The notes below the pieces were generated by a model. The model had not been told where the DNA came from. It was given only the letters and a program-made list of their open reading frames with translations, and searched no databases. Source: an uncultured Sulfitobacter sp. (lineage in GTDB: Bacteria > Pseudomonadota > Alphaproteobacteria > Rhodobacterales > Rhodobacteraceae). From it: a stretch of DNA of 64,000 nucleotides. The stretch is taken from contig CAJJCJ010000004.1 of the NCBI GenBank assembly GCA_905182645.1, positions 248,001-312,000 on the forward strand, written 5' to 3'. Positions 1-8,405 of this stretch are shown here, piece by piece (the stretch's first letter is position 1; every line of letters begins with the position of its first letter). Made by a program: the position numbers and the translations under genes.

Positions 1-687
1 ACGGCATTGGGCGGCATGAACCCAGCCACGACCACAGGTGCATGGGCTGGCGAAATCGGCCAAGTCCAAATGCTGCCAAAAGACATCATCGAAAACGGCA
101 TGGACGGCGACGGCGACGGGGTCGTGGACCTCAAAGGGTCATCACCCGACGCGCTGATGTCGGGGGCCAACGTGTTGTCGTCACTGGGCTGGCGACCAAA
201 CGAGCCGTGGCTGCAAGAAATCAATGTGCCAGCCAATCTGGACTGGGCGCAAACCGGCCTGAACACACGCAAATCGGGCGCACAATGGACGGCCTTAGGC
301 GTCACCGCACGCAGCGGATCGATCGCATCCAACCTCAAGGCCGCGGTCTTGCTGCCCATGGGACGCAACGGTCCTGCGTTCCTCGCCTACCGCAATTTCG
401 ACGTCTACTTTGAGTGGAACAAAAGCTTTGTCTACGTGACCACAGCCGCCTATTTCGCAACACGGCTTGGCGGAGCACCAGGCTACGACGCAGGCAACCC
501 GACACCGCCGTTGACCGGACCTCAAATGCAATCACTGCAAACCAAACTGACCTCACGTGGCCACGACGTGGGCGGGATTGACGGTATCTTAGGGGCAATG
601 ACCCGCGCCGCAGTGCAAGCCGAACAAACCCGCCTTGGGTTGCCCGCAGACGCTTGGCCGACCACCGCATTGCTCGGCGCGCTGTGA
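1..687 (+). CDS. Lytic murein transglycosylase, C-terminal part (5' truncated by window)
   Basis: The reading frame is open from base 1 and ends in TGA, leaving 228 residues. The first two thirds resemble the MltB-type (SLT_2) lytic transglycosylase fold, with a GQVQMLP stretch near residue 20 followed by a DGDGDG segment. The last 60 or so residues form a peptidoglycan-binding domain of the PG_binding_1 type, with GHDVGGIDGILGAMT and AVQAEQ. Such enzymes cleave the MurNAc-GlcNAc bond in the periplasm to give 1,6-anhydro products. The catalytic Glu and any signal peptide would lie upstream of the window. The stop overlaps a GTG start of the next gene (GTGA). Confidence 0.85.
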   Translation, partial: TALGGMNPATTTGAWAGEIGQVQMLPKDIIENGMDGDGDGVVDLKGSSPDALMSGANVLSSLGWRPNEPWLQEINVPANLDWAQTGLNTRKSGAQWTALGVTARSGSIASNLKAAVLLPMGRNGPAFLAYRNFDVYFEWNKSFVYVTTAAYFATRLGGAPGYDAGNPTPPLTGPQMQSLQTKLTSRGHDVGGIDGILGAMTRAAVQAEQTRLGLPADAWPTTALLGAL

Positions 688-1049
688 TCCGCCCACAATA
701 CCACTTTCGAAAAGTGGGCGACGATACGCATATCTGGCGGGTTGAGCCCTTGCTCAAACGCAAATTCACCCCGTTTAATATGATGCTCAGCAAGATCAGC
801 GAAATCTATGAACCATACTGGTATCATGACATGCCACCGACCTGCATCAGCGTGATGGAACACGCAGCCCAAGCAGCGCGCACCGACCTCAGCTATCCAA
901 TTCTAATCTGCGAAGACCATAAAATTATCGATGGGATGCACCGCGTGATGAAGGCCTATAGTGAAGGTAAATCCACCATTCGGGCACATCAAATTTATCT
1001 CCCAGAGCCAGATTACAAAAACGCGCACCCCGACGATTTACCGTACTAG
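684..1049 (+). CDS. Small ParB/sulfiredoxin-like conserved hypothetical protein
   Basis: A 121-residue protein. I chose GTG at 684 because it overlaps the previous stop as GTGA; upstream starts would run into the transglycosylase. The segment IIDGMHRVMKAYSEG (about 81-95) looks like the nucleotide-binding motif of ParB/sulfiredoxin-fold proteins (DGxHR). The rest (RVEPLLKR, YWYHDMPPT, YPILICEDHK) fits small stand-alone ParB-like proteins. No helix-turn-helix or dimerisation domain is present, so it is not a partition protein. It converges on smc with an 8-bp gap. The biological role is unknown. Confidence 0.7.
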   Translation: MIRPQYHFRKVGDDTHIWRVEPLLKRKFTPFNMMLSKISEIYEPYWYHDMPPTCISVMEHAAQAARTDLSYPILICEDHKIIDGMHRVMKAYSEGKSTIRAHQIYLPEPDYKNAHPDDLPY

Positions 1050-1057
1050 TTGGGGCG

Positions 1058-4000
1058 TCAAGCCACCATCGCAGCTGCTTTCTTAAGATCAACAGACACC
1101 AACTGCGACACACCCTGCTCGCCCATCGTGACACCAAACAACCGGTCCATCCGGCTCATTGTGACAGCGTGGTGCGTGATGATCAGAAAACGGGTCTGCG
1201 TGCGGCGGGTCATCTCGTCCAGCAGATCACAGAACCGTGTCACATTGGCATCATCCAACGGGGCATCAACCTCATCAAGCACACAGATCGGCGCAGGGTT
1301 CGCTAAGAACACGGCAAAAATCAATGCAAGTGCGGTCAACGTCTGCTCGCCACCCGACAACAACGACAACGTCGACAACTTCTTACCCGGCGGTTGGCAC
1401 ATAATCTCCAAACCAGCCTCCAGCGGATCATCGCTTTCGACCAAAACCAGCTTCGCCTCGCCGCCACCAAACAGGTGACTGAACAACAGGCCAAAGCTCT
1501 CGTTGACCTGCTCAAACGCTGTCAGCAACCGCTCGCGGCCCTCTTTGTTCAAGCTGGCAATCCCGTGACGCAACGCCGCAATCGCAGCCTCAAGATCGGC
1601 CTTCTCAGACACCAAATTATCATGCTCAACCTGCACATCTTTGCTGTCTTCCTCGGCGCGCAAATTGACAGCACCAAGACTATCGCGCTGACGTTTCAAC
1701 GCATTGACCTGCCCCTCGACCACTTCGGACGCAGGCATCTTTTCCAGATCCGTACCAAGGCTTTCCAGCAATTGCGCAGGCGTGACCTCTTGGGCCTCCA
1801 TAATCCGCTCTTGCGCGTAAGCCACCGTTTCGCGGGCAGCATCAGCGCGAGCCTCAGACCGGGCGCGCGCTTCACGGGCCTCGGATGCACCACGCTCGGC
1901 ATCTCGCTCGCCGTCCGCTGCGTCGCGCAACGCAGTATCGGCTAACGACAGCTTGTCAGCAGACGCGCGACGGCGCACTTCCGCCTCGTCAATCGCATCC
2001 GCAAGCTCAGACCGCTTGGCAGCAATTTCTTCTGGTGCGGCCGTGGCCTCCACGAGCTCAACCTCTGACACATCCTTGCGCTCTGCCAATTCCGCGCTGC
2101 GCTTATTGGCAGTCTCTAATCGGTGCTTCCAACCAGACACTTCTTTGGTAATCTCTTGGCTTCGGCGCAAACGGGCCTCACCTTCGCGACGAACCTCGTC
2201 ATGGCCAGACCGGCGCGACATCATCGTAATGCGCGCAGCTTCAACCGTCATCTTGATGTCTTCAACTTGCGCACGCGCTGTGCCCAGATCACCCAAATCT
2301 GCAACCGCACGCTCAGCCTCAACCAGCGCACGGCGCGCATTCACAGCTTCTTCCTCGTGGCGTTTCACCGCCAGACCAGAGCTTTCCAGCTTACCCTCAG
2401 ACAAATTACGATCCGCCTCGGCGCGACTGGCTGCACGGTTCGCCTCTGCGACCAGACGGTCAGCATCACGGCGCGCCTGACGGGCGGCCTGATCAGCAGC
2501 GGACAATTCCGCAAGAAACCGCGTCAACGTCTCATGGGCTTGGGCGGCACCCATTGCGGTGGCATTGACCTCTTCAAGATCACGCTTCAATTCAACCAAG
2601 CGGTTCAACTGCTGTAACCTTAACGCGGCGGCAGATGGCGCATCCTCTGACGCGGCACGGAACCCATCCCAACGCCAAACATCGCCCTCAAGCGACACAA
2701 GCCGTTGGCCCGGCTTCAATACCGCCTGCAACTGCGCACCCTCTTCGCGGCGCACAAGACCCACTTGGTTCATACGGCGGCCCAAAACCTCGGGTACATC
2801 CACAAACTTGGTCAGCGGAGCCACACCGTCAGGCAATTGCTGCGCGGTCAAATACGAAGGTAACGTCGCCCAACCCGACGCAGCGTCCGGCCCAATCGCG
2901 GGCGCACGTAAATCATCAGCAAGGGCGGCACCCAGCGCCTTTTCGTACCCGCTTTCAACGCGCAGCAAATCCAACACCTGCCCGCCCTCTGCAGTGTCGC
3001 GCTCCACCAGTCGGGCCAACGCGGCAACCTCGGCGCGCAACGCATTTGCCTCGCCCTCAGCTTCGGATCTTTTCACGCGGGCATCGCTTTCGCGGATTTG
3101 CGTCTGCGCACGAGCCTCCTCAGCCTCTGCCAATGTCACATCAGCCTTTTCAGCAGTGGCCACCGCCTGCGTTTCCGCGGAACCAGCAGCCGCAAAATCC
3201 GCCTCGGCCTTTTTCAGCGCAACATCGGCCTCAGCCATCGACACTTTGGCCTTTTCAGCCTCGGCCTCTGACTTTGCCAGTGTCGTCTGGTTATCCGTCA
3301 TCAACCGCCGAGCCGACTGGTGCCGAGCGGCCAATCGGGCCACATCCTCGGTCAATTGCGATAAATCTGCTTCGCGGGTCTGCAGTACGCCTGCAGACTC
3401 ACGCGATGCAATCTGGGCTGCGTCCAAGCGGGCCTCATGGCCTTCACCTGCCTTGCCAATTTCGCGGGCTTCCCATTCGAGCCGCTCAATCGTTTCACCG
3501 GCATCCTTGTTCAGACCACCTTCGCGGTCCATATCGCGAGCAAGCTGATTAATACGCGCACGGAGCGTCTCAATCGTCTCTAACGCCCGCACCTCTTGGT
3601 CCTTCAACGTATCACGTTGGACCTGAAGCCGCTGCAAAACAGCCGCCGAGATCGCCTCTTCTTCGCGCAGTGCAGGCAACACACCCTCGGCATTCAAACG
3701 GGCCTTTGCCGCCTGACGGGCCGCTGTTTCAGACGCACCAGCAGCGGTCGTGCGCTCGCGCAATTGGGCGACAGCAGCCAACATCGCAGCGTCCGCCTCT
3801 GACCATCGGCGAAACAACAACATGCCTTCGGCACGGCGCAGATTTTCACCAATTTCACGGTACCGCGCCGCTTGCCTTGCCTGACGGGCTAATGTCGCCA
3901 ATTGTGCGGCCAATTGCTCAACCACATCATCAACGCGGGTCAAATTTGTCTCGGCACCCTTTAGCTTCAGCTCCGCTTCATGGCGGCGCTGATACAGACC

Positions 4001-4513
4001 CGAAATGCCTGCGGCCTCTTCCAAGATCCGGCGGCGAGCCTTCGGCTTGGCATTGATCAATTCAGAAATCTGGCCCTGACGAACCAACGCTGGCGAATGG
4101 GCACCGGTCGACGCATCGGCAAACAACATCTGCACATCGCGGGCGCGCACGTCTTTGGAACTGACCTTAAACGCAGACCCCGCATCACGGGTAATCCGGC
4201 GGGTAATCTCAAGGGTATCATTGTCGTTGAACGCAGCAGGGGCCAGCCGTTCCGCGTTATCAATGATTAGGCTGACTTCGGCAAAATTACGCGCAGGTCG
4301 GGTCGACGCACCGGCAAAGATAACGTCCTCCATCGATCCACCGCGCATGGCCTTATGGCGGTTTTCGCCCATGACCCAGCGTAAAGCTTCCAGCAAATTC
4401 GACTTGCCACACCCATTAGGACCAACAACGCCTGTCAGCCCATCCGCGATAATCAAATCGGTTGGATCGACAAAGCTTTTAAAGCCATTAAGACGTAGTT
4501 TGCTAAAGCGCAC
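1058..4513 (-). CDS. smc: Chromosome segregation protein SMC
   Basis: A 1151-residue structural-maintenance-of-chromosomes ATPase, full length for the family, starting at GTG. Walker A GPNGCGKS is at 31-38. Long heptad-rich, Ala/Glu/Arg-rich coiled coils flank a hinge in the middle of the protein. The ABC signature LSGGEQ begins near residue 1052 and is followed by Walker B CVLDEVDAPLDD near 1078-1089 and the ITHH H-loop. Together with ScpA/ScpB it would form the bacterial condensin that compacts and segregates the chromosome. The upstream region carries two DnaA-box-like sequences. Confidence 0.97.
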   Translation of the reverse strand: MRFSKLRLNGFKSFVDPTDLIIADGLTGVVGPNGCGKSNLLEALRWVMGENRHKAMRGGSMEDVIFAGASTRPARNFAEVSLIIDNAERLAPAAFNDNDTLEITRRITRDAGSAFKVSSKDVRARDVQMLFADASTGAHSPALVRQGQISELINAKPKARRRILEEAAGISGLYQRRHEAELKLKGAETNLTRVDDVVEQLAAQLATLARQARQAARYREIGENLRRAEGMLLFRRWSEADAAMLAAVAQLRERTTAAGASETAARQAAKARLNAEGVLPALREEEAISAAVLQRLQVQRDTLKDQEVRALETIETLRARINQLARDMDREGGLNKDAGETIERLEWEAREIGKAGEGHEARLDAAQIASRESAGVLQTREADLSQLTEDVARLAARHQSARRLMTDNQTTLAKSEAEAEKAKVSMAEADVALKKAEADFAAAGSAETQAVATAEKADVTLAEAEEARAQTQIRESDARVKRSEAEGEANALRAEVAALARLVERDTAEGGQVLDLLRVESGYEKALGAALADDLRAPAIGPDAASGWATLPSYLTAQQLPDGVAPLTKFVDVPEVLGRRMNQVGLVRREEGAQLQAVLKPGQRLVSLEGDVWRWDGFRAASEDAPSAAALRLQQLNRLVELKRDLEEVNATAMGAAQAHETLTRFLAELSAADQAARQARRDADRLVAEANRAASRAEADRNLSEGKLESSGLAVKRHEEEAVNARRALVEAERAVADLGDLGTARAQVEDIKMTVEAARITMMSRRSGHDEVRREGEARLRRSQEITKEVSGWKHRLETANKRSAELAERKDVSEVELVEATAAPEEIAAKRSELADAIDEAEVRRRASADKLSLADTALRDAADGERDAERGASEAREARARSEARADAARETVAYAQERIMEAQEVTPAQLLESLGTDLEKMPASEVVEGQVNALKRQRDSLGAVNLRAEEDSKDVQVEHDNLVSEKADLEAAIAALRHGIASLNKEGRERLLTAFEQVNESFGLLFSHLFGGGEAKLVLVESDDPLEAGLEIMCQPPGKKLSTLSLLSGGEQTLTALALIFAVFLANPAPICVLDEVDAPLDDANVTRFCDLLDEMTRRTQTRFLIITHHAVTMSRMDRLFGVTMGEQGVSQLVSVDLKKAAAMVA

Positions 4514-4592
4514 CGATATTCAGCCCATTGATTCCTTAAGGTTCAAAATTGTCACCCACCGACACAGCCCGAGTCAACGAAAACGCCCCGCA

Positions 4593-4620
4593 TATGGATA
4601 AAACCCGCGACTTATCCACA
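4593..4620. promoter_or_regulatory. Pair of DnaA-box-like sequences upstream of smc
   Basis: TTATCCACA on the plus strand at 4612-4620 is a perfect match to the classical DnaA box. On the minus strand at 4593-4601 the sequence reads TTATCCATA, one mismatch from it. The two face each other about 10 bp apart, in the roughly 250-bp region between the smc start and the B12 riboswitch. Two sites are too few for an origin. Transcriptional control of smc by DnaA is an inference. Confidence 0.45.
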
Positions 4621-4759
4621 AGATATTGCGATTTTGGGCGCTGAACCGCTCTTTGGATTGCAAATATCCCGACCGAAGGCCCCCAAATCTTGTGAAATGT
4701 GACGGCGTTACGTGATAGCGCGTCGGTTTCTGACTTGACGATGCCTGCCCCAGACAGGC

Positions 4760-4970
4760 ACAACAGAAAGGCACGGTTCCCCGCCGACGAAGCTCAGCTT
4801 TAGGGGGATGAAATGGGAATGTGGGAACGGCCGATCCAAATCGGGAGGCCAAAAACCACAGCCGCCCCCGCGACTGTAATGCGGAGAGTGCTTTGCGAAC
4901 ACGCCACTGGGTAACCGGGAAGGCAGCAAAGCATGATCGATCCGTAAGCCAGGAGACCAGCCATGCGCAA
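4760..4970 (+). promoter_or_regulatory. Cobalamin (B12) riboswitch
   Basis: The hallmark conserved blocks occur in order: the GAAATGGGAAT block near 4810, CCCCCGCGACTGTAATGCGG at about 4864-4883, GCCACTGGGTAACCGGGAAGG near 4912-4932, and the B12 box AGCCAGGAGACCAGCC at 4947-4962. It lies directly upstream of cbtB/cbtA, classic cobalamin-repressed cobalt import genes. A small hairpin (CCCGTC/GACGGG, 4980-4997) and the likely ribosome-binding GGAG (5003-5006) follow, so control is probably at translation initiation. There is no protein gene between 4514 and 5014; this element, the DnaA-like boxes and presumably the divergent promoters fill that gap. Confidence 0.95.
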
Positions 4971-5014
4971 TGAAACCATCCCGTCGGGTGTGACGGGAAA
5001 CTGGAGACGATAAC

Positions 5015-5197
5015 ATGACAAAGACCATCGCAACCACTGCGCCGACGCAAACAAAAACATCCTCCAACGTGCTTTCGGTTCTTGCCGCAGGCATCCTTGG
5101 CTTGGGGATCATCACTGTTGCAGGCCATGTGCAAGCCGCCACATTGCATGACGCCGCACATGACGTGCGTCACACAACCGGCTTCCCCTGCCACTAA
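5015..5197 (+). CDS. cbtB: CbtB, small subunit of cobalt transporter
   Basis: A 60-residue protein with one hydrophobic helix (about 19-40). The His-rich C-terminus, HDAAHDVRHTTGFPCH, is the characteristic CbtB metal-binding tail. CbtB works with CbtA in cobalt uptake for B12 synthesis. The gene is the first behind the cobalamin riboswitch and ends 4 bp before the cbtA start, so translation is probably coupled. GGAG about 9 bp upstream of the ATG supports the start. Confidence 0.92.
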   Translation: MTKTIATTAPTQTKTSSNVLSVLAAGILGLGIITVAGHVQAATLHDAAHDVRHTTGFPCH

Positions 5198-5201
5198 GCT
5201 G

Positions 5202-5870
5202 ATGTTTCAGAAAATTGCCGTCAGCGCGTTGATCGCTGGCTTCGGTGCGGGCCTTGTGGCCGCGCTGTTGCAATTCGTGTTCGTGCAGCCGCTTTTGCTT
5301 CATGCCGAACTGTTTGAAATTGACCCACATACCGCACTTGATCTGGTGACAGTGCCACGCGGGCCGTTTGATGTTGCGCGTGAAGCACTGAACATCGTCT
5401 TTTCTGCGCTGATCTATACCGGATATGCATTTGTTCTGCTGGCAGCGATGGTCTGGGCCGAAGACCGCGGCGAACCAATTTCACCGCGCGCAGGTATCCT
5501 TTGGGGTATCGCTGGGTTCATCACGATGCACATGGCGCCTGCGTTCGGACTTGCCCCCGACATGCCCGGCTTGAACGGAGCAGACGTCGAAGCCCGCCAA
5601 ATCTGGTGGTACGGCACAGTCGCCTGCACCGGTATCGCCCTCTGGCTTATCGCGTTTGGTCAAAACTGGGCGATGTGGGGGGCAGCAATTGTCCTGCTCG
5701 CAGCCCCACATTTGATCGGCGCACCGATGCCCGACACGTTGACACAAGCTGCACCACCTGAACTGGCCGCATCGTTTGCGGCACGCACGTTGGGCGTCGC
5801 ACTGGCAGTCTGGTCAACACTTGGCCTGCTGCTTGGGTCTGTTTGGCACAGCAAATTGGCAGAGGGCTAA
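5202..5870 (+). CDS. cbtA: CbtA, membrane subunit of cobalt transporter
   Basis: A 222-residue integral membrane protein with about five hydrophobic segments, the first at roughly 5-28. The ATG at 5202 follows cbtB after 4 bp; a longer frame extends upstream into cbtB and is discarded. CbtA is the predicted cobalt permease found with CbtB under B12-riboswitch control. Conserved-looking features are LHAELFE after the first helix and the WWYGT loop. The next gene starts 4 bp after its stop, suggesting a three-gene transcript. Confidence 0.92.
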   Translation: MFQKIAVSALIAGFGAGLVAALLQFVFVQPLLLHAELFEIDPHTALDLVTVPRGPFDVAREALNIVFSALIYTGYAFVLLAAMVWAEDRGEPISPRAGILWGIAGFITMHMAPAFGLAPDMPGLNGADVEARQIWWYGTVACTGIALWLIAFGQNWAMWGAAIVLLAAPHLIGAPMPDTLTQAAPPELAASFAARTLGVALAVWSTLGLLLGSVWHSKLAEG

Positions 5871-5873
5871 CCC

Positions 5874-6314
5874 ATGCGATCCATCATCCTTTTTGTGATT
5901 GGTTTGGTTTTTGGGACCGGGTTTGGCTACATCTTCGGCACGCCGACCCAAGGCCATGACCATGCCGGCCACAGCGATACAGGACACGACCATTTATCCT
6001 TGACCGAATGGACCGGCCCCGCGCCAAGCCTTACCTTAATCGTTACCGATGACGCGGGCGACGCAAAGAGCCTGTTGATAGACGTCGCAGGCTTCGCTTT
6101 CACCCCTGAAACGGTGAACACCGCACCAGTCGCAGGCACCGGACATGCGCATATATATGTGAACGGGGTCAAAACCTTGCGCGCCTATGGCCCTTGGGTG
6201 CATCTAACAAACGCGCCGAGCGGTTCGGTGCTGCGGGTCACGTTAACCGCAAATGATCACACAGGCTGGGCTGCCTTCGGCCAACCGATCATGGCCGAAA
6301 TCACTGTGCCATGA
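5874..6314 (+). CDS. Histidine-rich membrane-anchored protein of the cbt operon, unknown function
   Basis: A 146-residue protein. An N-terminal hydrophobic segment (about 3-22) looks like a signal anchor. It is followed by a histidine cluster, H28/H30/H33/H38/H40, and then a beta-rich periplasmic domain containing VAGFAFTPETVN, GTGHAHIYVNG and the hydrophobic end AAFGQPIMAEITVP. The start is 4 bp after the cbtA stop, so it is almost certainly co-transcribed under the B12 riboswitch. I do not recognise a named family. A periplasmic metal chaperone that binds Co(II) before import is a reasonable inference from the His cluster and the operon, but not shown. Confidence 0.8.
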   Translation: MRSIILFVIGLVFGTGFGYIFGTPTQGHDHAGHSDTGHDHLSLTEWTGPAPSLTLIVTDDAGDAKSLLIDVAGFAFTPETVNTAPVAGTGHAHIYVNGVKTLRAYGPWVHLTNAPSGSVLRVTLTANDHTGWAAFGQPIMAEITVP

Positions 6315-6315
6315 C

Positions 6316-6627
6316 CTATAGCGCAGGCACCCGCGATTTCAGGCAAAACCGCAGCCGCCCCGCGGGGCGGGCATCTGCAATCCAACCTGCTGGGGCTGCA
6401 TCATACAATGCAACAAACGCACGGACATCATCCGCGTCGCCGTCCGTCAGCCCTGCAAACACATATGTGGCCGACCCTTCGCCTTGCACAGCCATGGCCA
6501 CGGGTTCGTCACACACCGAAAAACACGTGTGCATCACGACATCCCATCCATCCAGATCCCGCAACGCCGCAGCCAGCGCCGTTCCCGGCCCCACACAAGT
6601 CTCACAGATTGTCACGCGCTTTGTCAT
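6316..6627 (-). CDS. DUF1636 family metal-binding protein
   Basis: A 103-residue protein with four cysteines in the pattern C8-x2-C11 and C35-x3-C39, as in thioredoxin-like [2Fe-2S] ferredoxins. DUF1636 proteins often occur in cobalamin gene clusters. It lies opposite to its neighbours, converging on the His-rich protein gene (1-bp gap) and diverging from cobW (44-bp gap). A redox or metal-delivery role in B12 synthesis is inference from context. Confidence 0.8.
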   Translation of the reverse strand: MTKRVTICETCVGPGTALAAALRDLDGWDVVMHTCFSVCDEPVAMAVQGEGSATYVFAGLTDGDADDVRAFVALYDAAPAGWIADARPAGRLRFCLKSRVPAL

Positions 6628-6671
6628 GGCCTAAGCCTTAGCCAACGCCGCCCAGAATTGGAAACCATAAA

Positions 6672-7742
6672 ATGCCAGCTAAAATCCCCGCCACCGTCGT
6701 CACAGGCTTTCTTGGGGCCGGTAAAACTACGCTGATCCGGCACATGCTGCAAAACGCATCCGGCAAACGGATCGCGCTTATCATCAATGAATTTGGCGAT
6801 CTTGGTGTAGATGGCGATATCCTCAAAGGTTGCGGCGAGGAAACTTGCACCGAAGACGACATCGTGGAGCTGTCCAATGGCTGCATCTGCTGCACCGTCG
6901 CCGATGATTTTATCCCAACAATGGAACAGCTGCTTGCGCGCGATCCTCAGCCCGACCACATCGTGATTGAGACATCCGGCCTCGCGTTGCCGCAACCGTT
7001 AATCCGCGCGTTCAACTGGCCCGGTATTTCCACAAAAGTCACCGTGGACGGCGTTGTCACCGTCGTTGACGGGCGCGCCGTGCATGACGGGCAATTCGCA
7101 CACAACGTCGCTGCAGTTGACGCACAACGGGCCGAGGATGAAAACCTAGACCACGAAACACCGCTGTCAGAACTTTTCGAAGACCAGATCGCCTGCGCAG
7201 ACATGATCGTCGTGAACAAATCCGACCTGCTGGATGCGACAGAAGTCGATACGCTCATGACCCGCCTGAAATCCGATGCGCGCGATGGCGTCCAAGTCGT
7301 TAAAGCCACCATGGGTGCCCTGCCCGTTGACGTGCTACTTGGCCAAGGCATCGGCGCAGAAAACGACCTCGAAGCGCGTCACGAGGTCCACCATCACCAC
7401 CACGGTGATGATCACGACAACGATCATGATGACCACCATGTGCACGAACACGCACACGGCCATGACGAATTTGAAAGCTTCATCGTCACACGCGGCGAAG
7501 TCACCGATGCACCGTCATTTAAGGCCCAAGTCGGCGATGTAATCCGCGCCCACAACATCCTGCGCCTCAAGGGATTTGTGGCCATCACGGACAAACCAAT
7601 GCGCATGACACTGCAAGCCGTGGGTCCACGCATCGACAGCTATTTCGACCAGCCATTTGAAGGCGCGCGCGAAACCAAACTGGTTGTGATAGGCGAAGCA
7701 GGGCTTGACCAAGCGGCAATCACGGCTGCACTGCAAGCATGA
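6672..7742 (+). CDS. cobW: CobW, GTP-dependent metal chaperone for cobalamin synthesis
   Basis: A 356-residue G3E-family GTPase. The P-loop is GFLGAGKTT (12-20), and the metal-binding CxCC motif is in NGCICCTV (C71/C73/C74). NKSDLL is the GTPase base-specificity motif. An unusually His/Asp-rich linker runs over about residues 236-265, before the C-terminal CobW_C domain. It probably delivers Co(II) to the CobNST chelatase. The ATG of the following GNAT gene overlaps its TGA stop, so the two are translationally coupled. Confidence 0.95.
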   Translation: MPAKIPATVVTGFLGAGKTTLIRHMLQNASGKRIALIINEFGDLGVDGDILKGCGEETCTEDDIVELSNGCICCTVADDFIPTMEQLLARDPQPDHIVIETSGLALPQPLIRAFNWPGISTKVTVDGVVTVVDGRAVHDGQFAHNVAAVDAQRAEDENLDHETPLSELFEDQIACADMIVVNKSDLLDATEVDTLMTRLKSDARDGVQVVKATMGALPVDVLLGQGIGAENDLEARHEVHHHHHGDDHDNDHDDHHVHEHAHGHDEFESFIVTRGEVTDAPSFKAQVGDVIRAHNILRLKGFVAITDKPMRMTLQAVGPRIDSYFDQPFEGARETKLVVIGEAGLDQAAITAALQA

Positions 7743-8188
7743 TCATCGTCGGCCACACAGATCCGCACGACCCACAGGCAACCGCATTGCTGCAGCAAAG
7801 CCATGCGTTGATGACAAGCCTGTTTCCACCGGAGGATAACTTCTATCTGTCCATCGATGATCTGTGCGCCGACAACATCCACTTTTTCACTGCCCGCGAG
7901 GGGGACACTGTCCTTGGGACCGGCGCGCTGATGGTCAAAGACGGCTACGGCGAGATAAAATCAATGTTCGTATCCGAAGTCGCCCGCGGGCGCGGCGTCG
8001 CCGACGCGATCCTGCGGCAACTCGAAGATCACGCAAAAACCGAATTCCTGCGGATGCTAAAACTGGAAACGGGCAACGTGCTATACGCTGCCCACAGGCT
8101 TTATACGCGACACGAATTTGTCCCTTGCGGGCCATTTGGCGACTACATCGATGCGCCCTCCTCCATCTTCATGGAAAAGGCGCTGTGA
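7739..8188 (+). CDS. GNAT family N-acetyltransferase coupled to cobW
   Basis: A 149-residue single-domain GNAT. The acetyl-CoA-binding motif A is in SMFVSEVARGRGVADAIL (about 76-93, with the R-x-x-G-x-G/A pattern). LKLETGN and LYTRHEFVPCGPFG near the end match small-molecule or protein acetyltransferases. Its start overlaps the cobW stop (ATGA), so it is expressed with cobW. The substrate is unknown and no direct role in B12 synthesis is established. Confidence 0.85.
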   Translation: MIIVGHTDPHDPQATALLQQSHALMTSLFPPEDNFYLSIDDLCADNIHFFTAREGDTVLGTGALMVKDGYGEIKSMFVSEVARGRGVADAILRQLEDHAKTEFLRMLKLETGNVLYAAHRLYTRHEFVPCGPFGDYIDAPSSIFMEKAL

Positions 8189-8190
8189 TC

Positions 8191-8358
8191 TTACTTTTCA
8201 GACTTAGCAGCTTCTGCTGCCGCCTTCATGCGCGCCAGCAATTCTTCCTTGCTCGGACGTGTGCCAAATGGCTTTTTCTTCGATCCAACGGCATTATGCT
8301 CGACATGTTTCGGTGCGTTCTTACCCAATTTCGGAGCTCCAGCTGCTTTGTAATCCAT
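8191..8358 (-). CDS. Small basic conserved hypothetical protein
   Basis: A 55-residue Lys/Ala-rich protein beginning MDYKAAGAPK, with a helical tail KEELLARMKAAAEAAKSEK. AAGGAA 6-8 bp before the ATG at 8358 fixes the start; a TTG 15 bp upstream is less likely. It converges on the GNAT gene (2-bp gap) and diverges from cobN. The composition suggests a soluble, possibly nucleic-acid-associated protein, but there is no recognised domain. Confidence 0.65.
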   Translation of the reverse strand: MDYKAAGAPKLGKNAPKHVEHNAVGSKKKPFGTRPSKEELLARMKAAAEAAKSEK

Positions 8359-8405
8359 AACAGATTCCTTCAATTTGGAGCGTCACTAACACGGGGTCAA
8401 ACCTT

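Noticed and set aside
2559..3552. Long open frames on the plus strand inside smc
   Set aside because: They are antisense to a clearly conserved SMC coiled coil, rich in Ser/Ala or Pro/Arg/His, and show no domain; typical shadows of GC-rich coding sequence.
4593..4620. Replication origin
   Set aside because: Only two DnaA-like boxes, no AT-rich unwinding region and no dnaA or dnaN nearby.
4574..5194. Open frame of 206 codons on the minus strand over the riboswitch and cbtB
   Set aside because: It is Cys/Trp/Arg-rich with no family likeness and lies over a conserved RNA element and cbtB.
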